A DNA stretch of 8,516 nt from Planctomycetota bacterium. Its GTDB lineage: Bacteria; Planctomycetota; SKW154. Below the pieces are notes generated by a model. It did not search any database and was not told the origin of the DNA. It saw only the letters and a list, made by a program, of their open reading frames with translations. Position numbers and translations under genes: made by a program. Of the stretch, positions 5,763 to 8,516 are shown piece by piece. Position 1 is the first letter of the stretch. Each line of letters opens with the position of its first letter. The stretch spans positions 1 to 8,516 of the forward strand of contig JAOAAR010000064.1 in the NCBI GenBank assembly GCA_026418755.1. The letters are read 5' to 3'.

Positions 5763-7872
5763 AGTGGCAGGGATAGAGAGCATATTAGGGGTGAGATTCA
5801 CAGAACAGCAAAGAGAAGCGGTAGGAGCATCGAGTCACAGGCTCCAGAAAGTTGTTGCAGGTGCGGGGACAGGAAAGACGCAAGTGATTGTGGGGAGGTT
5901 TCTGTTTCTTGTGATTAAGAGAGGGCTTGACCCGGAAAGAATCTTGTGTGTGACATTCACTGACTATGCGGCGGGAGAGATGAGAGGAAGACTTGCCCAT
6001 GCCCTTAAGAAAGCGAACTACACAGGTGCAGAGTGTTCATCTGTTTTCACTTTTCATTCCTTCTGTAATCATCTTCTTAGAAGATTTCGGGAGGAGGCGG
6101 AGTTGCCGGAGGAGTTTACTGTTCTTTCGGACGGCGAGCAGGACTTACTTTTATGGGGAAAGGTTCAGGAGAAAATTCTTTCACAAAGACTCGGTTTTGA
6201 GTTCATAACTGTGGCAAGTTTCGGAAACGAGTATGAAAAGGTAATCAGGTTGATGGAAGAAGCGCGCAAGTCTGCTTTGTCAATAGATGAGTTCGAAAAA
6301 AGAGCAAGGGACGCTATTAAGAGAGAGAGCGATGACCACCACAGACGGTACAGGACAGAACTGTTGGAACTCTCTCTTATGGTGTGGAGAGGATATGAGG
6401 AGATAAAGAAGGAGACAGAGGCGATAGACTATGACGACCTCATTTTGAAAGCGATTGCACTTCTTGAGGAGAAAGATGAGATTCGGAGCAGGGTAAGAGA
6501 GTTTTATCAATACATACTTGTTGACGAGTATCAGGACACAGACAGGACACAGCAGAAGTTGTTGAAGTTGGTGGCGCAGGAAGGTTTGAAGAATGTGACG
6601 GTAGTAGGGGATGTGAGGCAGTCAATCTACACTTGGCGCGGAGCGCATCCCGAGATTCTCTCCTCGCTTGCAGGAGATGAACGGAGGCTGGACTCCAATT
6701 TTCGCTCCTTCAACGAGATTCTTCTGTTAGGTAACAGGCTCATAAACGACGGCAGAAGAGGTTCTGACACTGATGATGTGATATTTCCTGAAAGCCGTTT
6801 GAGGAATCCAGATCGCCCACCAGCGGCGGAGAAGCGAATCTTCACTTTCTTCGGAAAGAAGGAAGAGCAAGCCCGCTTTGTCGCGGCGACTGTAATGAAA
6901 CTGAAACAAGAAGGAGTCAGCCTGGATGAAATAGCGGTTCTCGCCAGAGGAAAAGAACAGTTGAAGGGCGTCGAAGTGGCATTGAAGAAAGAGAGGGTGC
7001 CATATATTTCGCTTGCAAAGAGTATTTATGATTCGGATGTTGTTCTTGATGTAGCGCAATGGCTCAGAATCTTTTCAGGTCACCTTACAAAGAGCGCTCT
7101 CGCACGAGTTCTGGCAAGGCATCCGTTCCAATTAACCCCTCCAGAACTCGCCCTTCTCTCTCATCTGGACGAGAATTTTTCGTTCGAAGATGTGTGTAAG
7201 TTGAAAGGAAGTTTCTCTGAAAAACTGGGAAGGCTTCTGCCTGTTGCGGAGAGAATCGGCAGAGGGAAGAATATGAGCATACCCGCGCTTCTCAAGGAGG
7301 CGGTTTGCATCGTAGGCGTAAAAGATGAGGAAGAGGTTGCGAATTTCGAGCGCATTTTTGAGAAGGCGATTCAGTTCCAATCTTCACGACAGATTTACAG
7401 TCCGCTCGAGTTTGCAGAATATCTTGAGAGGATGCACAAGAGAAGAGCGAACGAGCCTCAATCGAATCCGTATGTCAAATACGGGAAGGTGAAACTCCTT
7501 TCGATGCATGCTGCCAAAGGACTCGAGTTTGATGTCGTGTTGCTTTTCGATGTGACGGAGAAGAACAACAAGATGCCTCAAATCTTTCTTGACTTTGAAG
7601 GAGAGGATGGAGACGGGGTTGTAGTGGCACACCTTCCTTACGATAATACAAAGCATCCATCCTATGAAAAGTTAGAGGAAAGGGAGAGAAAAAGGATAGA
7701 GGATGAAGAGAGAAGGTTACTCCATGTTGCGGTGACAAGAGCGCGGAAGTCTGTTTACATAACTGCGCCGAAGGAAGACACAGGACGACGGCGCTTTAAT
7801 CCCCAAATGGAAGCGGCGCTTGAAAGCGCCGCCGTAACCCCTTTTGTCGAAAACCTCTCTTCAGAAGTATAA
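5752..7872 (+). CDS. UvrD/Rep/PcrA-family superfamily 1A DNA helicase
   Basis: The 706-residue protein is about PcrA/UvrD length and carries all SF1A motifs (numbering from this ATG). These are Q motif FTEQQREAV (16-24), Walker A AGAGTGKT (36-43), Ia TFTDYAAGEM (68-77), Ib TFHSFC (100-105), Walker B LVDEYQDTD (256-264), III GDVRQSIYTWRGA (286-298), IV LDSNFRS (313-319), V SMHAAKGLEF (584-593) and VI RRLLHVAVTRAR (654-665). It should translocate 3' to 5' on single-stranded DNA using ATP, in repair, replication restart or recombination. No RecB/AddA-type nuclease domain follows motif VI; only about 40 residues remain. The start overlaps the comEC end by 11 bases. AAGGGA (5738-5743) is 8 bases from the ATG at 5752; a GTG one codon earlier (5749) would also work. 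The overlap suggests translational coupling to comEC. It could be the main UvrD or PcrA of the cell or a dedicated paralogue; sequence alone does not decide, so no symbol is given. Confidence 0.92.
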   Translation: MNDEVAGIESILGVRFTEQQREAVGASSHRLQKVVAGAGTGKTQVIVGRFLFLVIKRGLDPERILCVTFTDYAAGEMRGRLAHALKKANYTGAECSSVFTFHSFCNHLLRRFREEAELPEEFTVLSDGEQDLLLWGKVQEKILSQRLGFEFITVASFGNEYEKVIRLMEEARKSALSIDEFEKRARDAIKRESDDHHRRYRTELLELSLMVWRGYEEIKKETEAIDYDDLILKAIALLEEKDEIRSRVREFYQYILVDEYQDTDRTQQKLLKLVAQEGLKNVTVVGDVRQSIYTWRGAHPEILSSLAGDERRLDSNFRSFNEILLLGNRLINDGRRGSDTDDVIFPESRLRNPDRPPAAEKRIFTFFGKKEEQARFVAATVMKLKQEGVSLDEIAVLARGKEQLKGVEVALKKERVPYISLAKSIYDSDVVLDVAQWLRIFSGHLTKSALARVLARHPFQLTPPELALLSHLDENFSFEDVCKLKGSFSEKLGRLLPVAERIGRGKNMSIPALLKEAVCIVGVKDEEEVANFERIFEKAIQFQSSRQIYSPLEFAEYLERMHKRRANEPQSNPYVKYGKVKLLSMHAAKGLEFDVVLLFDVTEKNNKMPQIFLDFEGEDGDGVVVAHLPYDNTKHPSYEKLEERERKRIEDEERRLLHVAVTRARKSVYITAPKEDTGRRRFNPQMEAALESAAVTPFVENLSSEV
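7813..7832. terminator. Strong GC hairpin in the helicase 3' end, possible terminator
   Basis: GCGGCGCT and AGCGCCGC form a perfect 8-base stem around a TGAA loop. It lies in the last 20 codons of the helicase and about 28 bases beyond the stop of the convergent beta-barrel gene. Reading leftward, it is where a terminator for that gene would be expected, followed by TTCCATTTGG. Reading rightward, CCCCTTTT follows after 8 bases. Neither side has a good U-run, so it may only pause transcription or may simply reflect Ala/Glu codons. A third copy of one arm core, GGCGCTT (7790-7796), could pair alternatively. Confidence 0.4.
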
Positions 7873-8516
7873 ACCTATGGCTATCTGAAAGAGAGAGTCG
7901 ATGTAAGTGTCATCGCTGAGCAGCCAGTGCTGTGAGATTTCGAAAAACAGTCCTTCGAGGGTGTCCCAGCCCAAACGGAGAACGAAGACTGCGCTGCCCC
8001 AGTTCTCCTCGGCTGTGGTTGTTGCTGTTTCAGCCCTCATCATGTTGTTACCGTAGCCGAATCCTATACCCCAGTAAAGGTTGGGCGTAACATCATGACC
8101 AGGAATGTAGCCGATATAAGAGATTGTCACTTCGTAATACCGCTCATACAGGTCTGTGATGGGAGCAGAATAATCGTGTCTCATCTTATAGATATTGGTG
8201 TCGAACGCTATCTCTATTCTACCAAGGCGGTAGTAGCCTCCCAAAGGAGAGCGGAAAAGGAGTCCGAAGGAAGCGTCCGGGTCTGGTTCTTCGCCATATG
8301 CATCTGTGACGAAGAAACCGCCGAGTCTGAATCCGAACACTGCACGCGCCATTCCGAAGCCTCTGTATGGTTCTGCAGCGACTGTTCTCGGAGGAGGAGC
8401 AACCTCTCTTGTCCTTTGTGTCTCCTCAATCACCTGGAACAAAACTTTGCCGTCTCCAAAAATCGTTCGATAAAGAGTATCGTTTTGTTCTGCATACGAA
8501 CCAGCAGCCCATAGAG
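7861..8516 (-). CDS. Predicted outer-membrane beta-barrel protein, N-terminus cut off at right edge
   Basis: The open frame continues without a stop to the right edge, giving 217 visible residues. The first visible residues, LWAAGSYAEQND, look like the end of a signal peptide with a cleavage site after SYA. A short region follows with a Pro-rich stretch (EVAPPPRTVAAEP), then alternating strands rich in Gly and aromatics: FGFRLGGFFV, LYWGIGFGYG, AVFVLRLGWD, LFFEISQHW. The final strand SLFQIAIGLYF ends in Phe, as in proteins recognised by the BAM outer-membrane machinery. A start at an internal TTG (8442) would drop the signal peptide, so it is not used. The function is not recognised; it could be a small porin or a structural barrel with an N-terminal periplasmic extension. 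Its stop overlaps the convergent helicase stop by 12 bases. Confidence 0.7.
   Translation of the reverse strand, partial: LWAAGSYAEQNDTLYRTIFGDGKVLFQVIEETQRTREVAPPPRTVAAEPYRGFGMARAVFGFRLGGFFVTDAYGEEPDPDASFGLLFRSPLGGYYRLGRIEIAFDTNIYKMRHDYSAPITDLYERYYEVTISYIGYIPGHDVTPNLYWGIGFGYGNNMMRAETATTTAEENWGSAVFVLRLGWDTLEGLFFEISQHWLLSDDTYIDSLFQIAIGLYF

Noticed and set aside
7861..8442. The beta-barrel gene starting at an internal TTG (8442)
   Set aside because: The frame continues to the edge and encodes a signal-peptide-like cleavage region upstream, so the true start is outside the window.
8095..8514. A 139-codon plus-strand frame at the right end
   Set aside because: It is antisense to the predicted beta-barrel gene, is Cys/Ser-rich without a recognisable fold, and has no ribosome site that stands out.
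1..8516. CRISPR arrays, tRNA or rRNA genes, insertion sequences, phage or defence genes
   Set aside because: No regularly spaced repeats, RNA gene signatures, transposase motifs or terminal inverted repeats were seen on either strand by reading.

Overview
The window looks like chromosomal DNA of an anaerobic bacterium with an outer membrane. HdrA-type iron-sulfur flavoproteins point to anaerobic electron transfer. A protein with a signal-peptide tail and a C-terminal beta-strand ending in Phe points to an outer membrane, and ComEC points to DNA uptake. Base composition looks fairly balanced by eye (not computed), and style is uniform across the genes, so nothing suggests recent transfer. I cannot place the lineage from this sequence alone.

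Layout. Positions 1-3229 (minus strand) hold two tandem HdrA-family genes: a complete, canonical HdrA (1283-3229), then 14 bases later a divergent HdrA-like gene that runs off the left edge (1-1268). Both are read leftward from a promoter-like region at 3253-3281, which is overlapped by a perfect inverted repeat (3250-3269). The divergent intergenic region also carries a TATAAT box and a small palindrome upstream of a rightward pair: comEC (3384-5762) and a UvrD/Rep-family helicase (5752-7872). The two overlap by 11 bases and are probably translationally coupled. The helicase tail overlaps by 12 bases the convergent end of a predicted outer-membrane beta-barrel gene (7861-8516, 5' end off the right edge). 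A strong GC hairpin sits in the last helicase codons.

Function. The left operon probably forms part of an Hdr-type complex that moves electrons between a flavin and several [4Fe-4S] clusters. HdrB/HdrC, MvhD or hydrogenase/dehydrogenase partners are not visible, so substrates cannot be named. In the right operon, ComEC would pass single-stranded DNA across the inner membrane and the helicase would process DNA in the cytoplasm; a direct link is inferred only from gene order. No RNA genes, CRISPR arrays, insertion sequences or phage genes were seen. I did not find a convincing wholly new system. The main points of interest are the divergent second HdrA module, the operator-like repeat and the comEC-helicase coupling.
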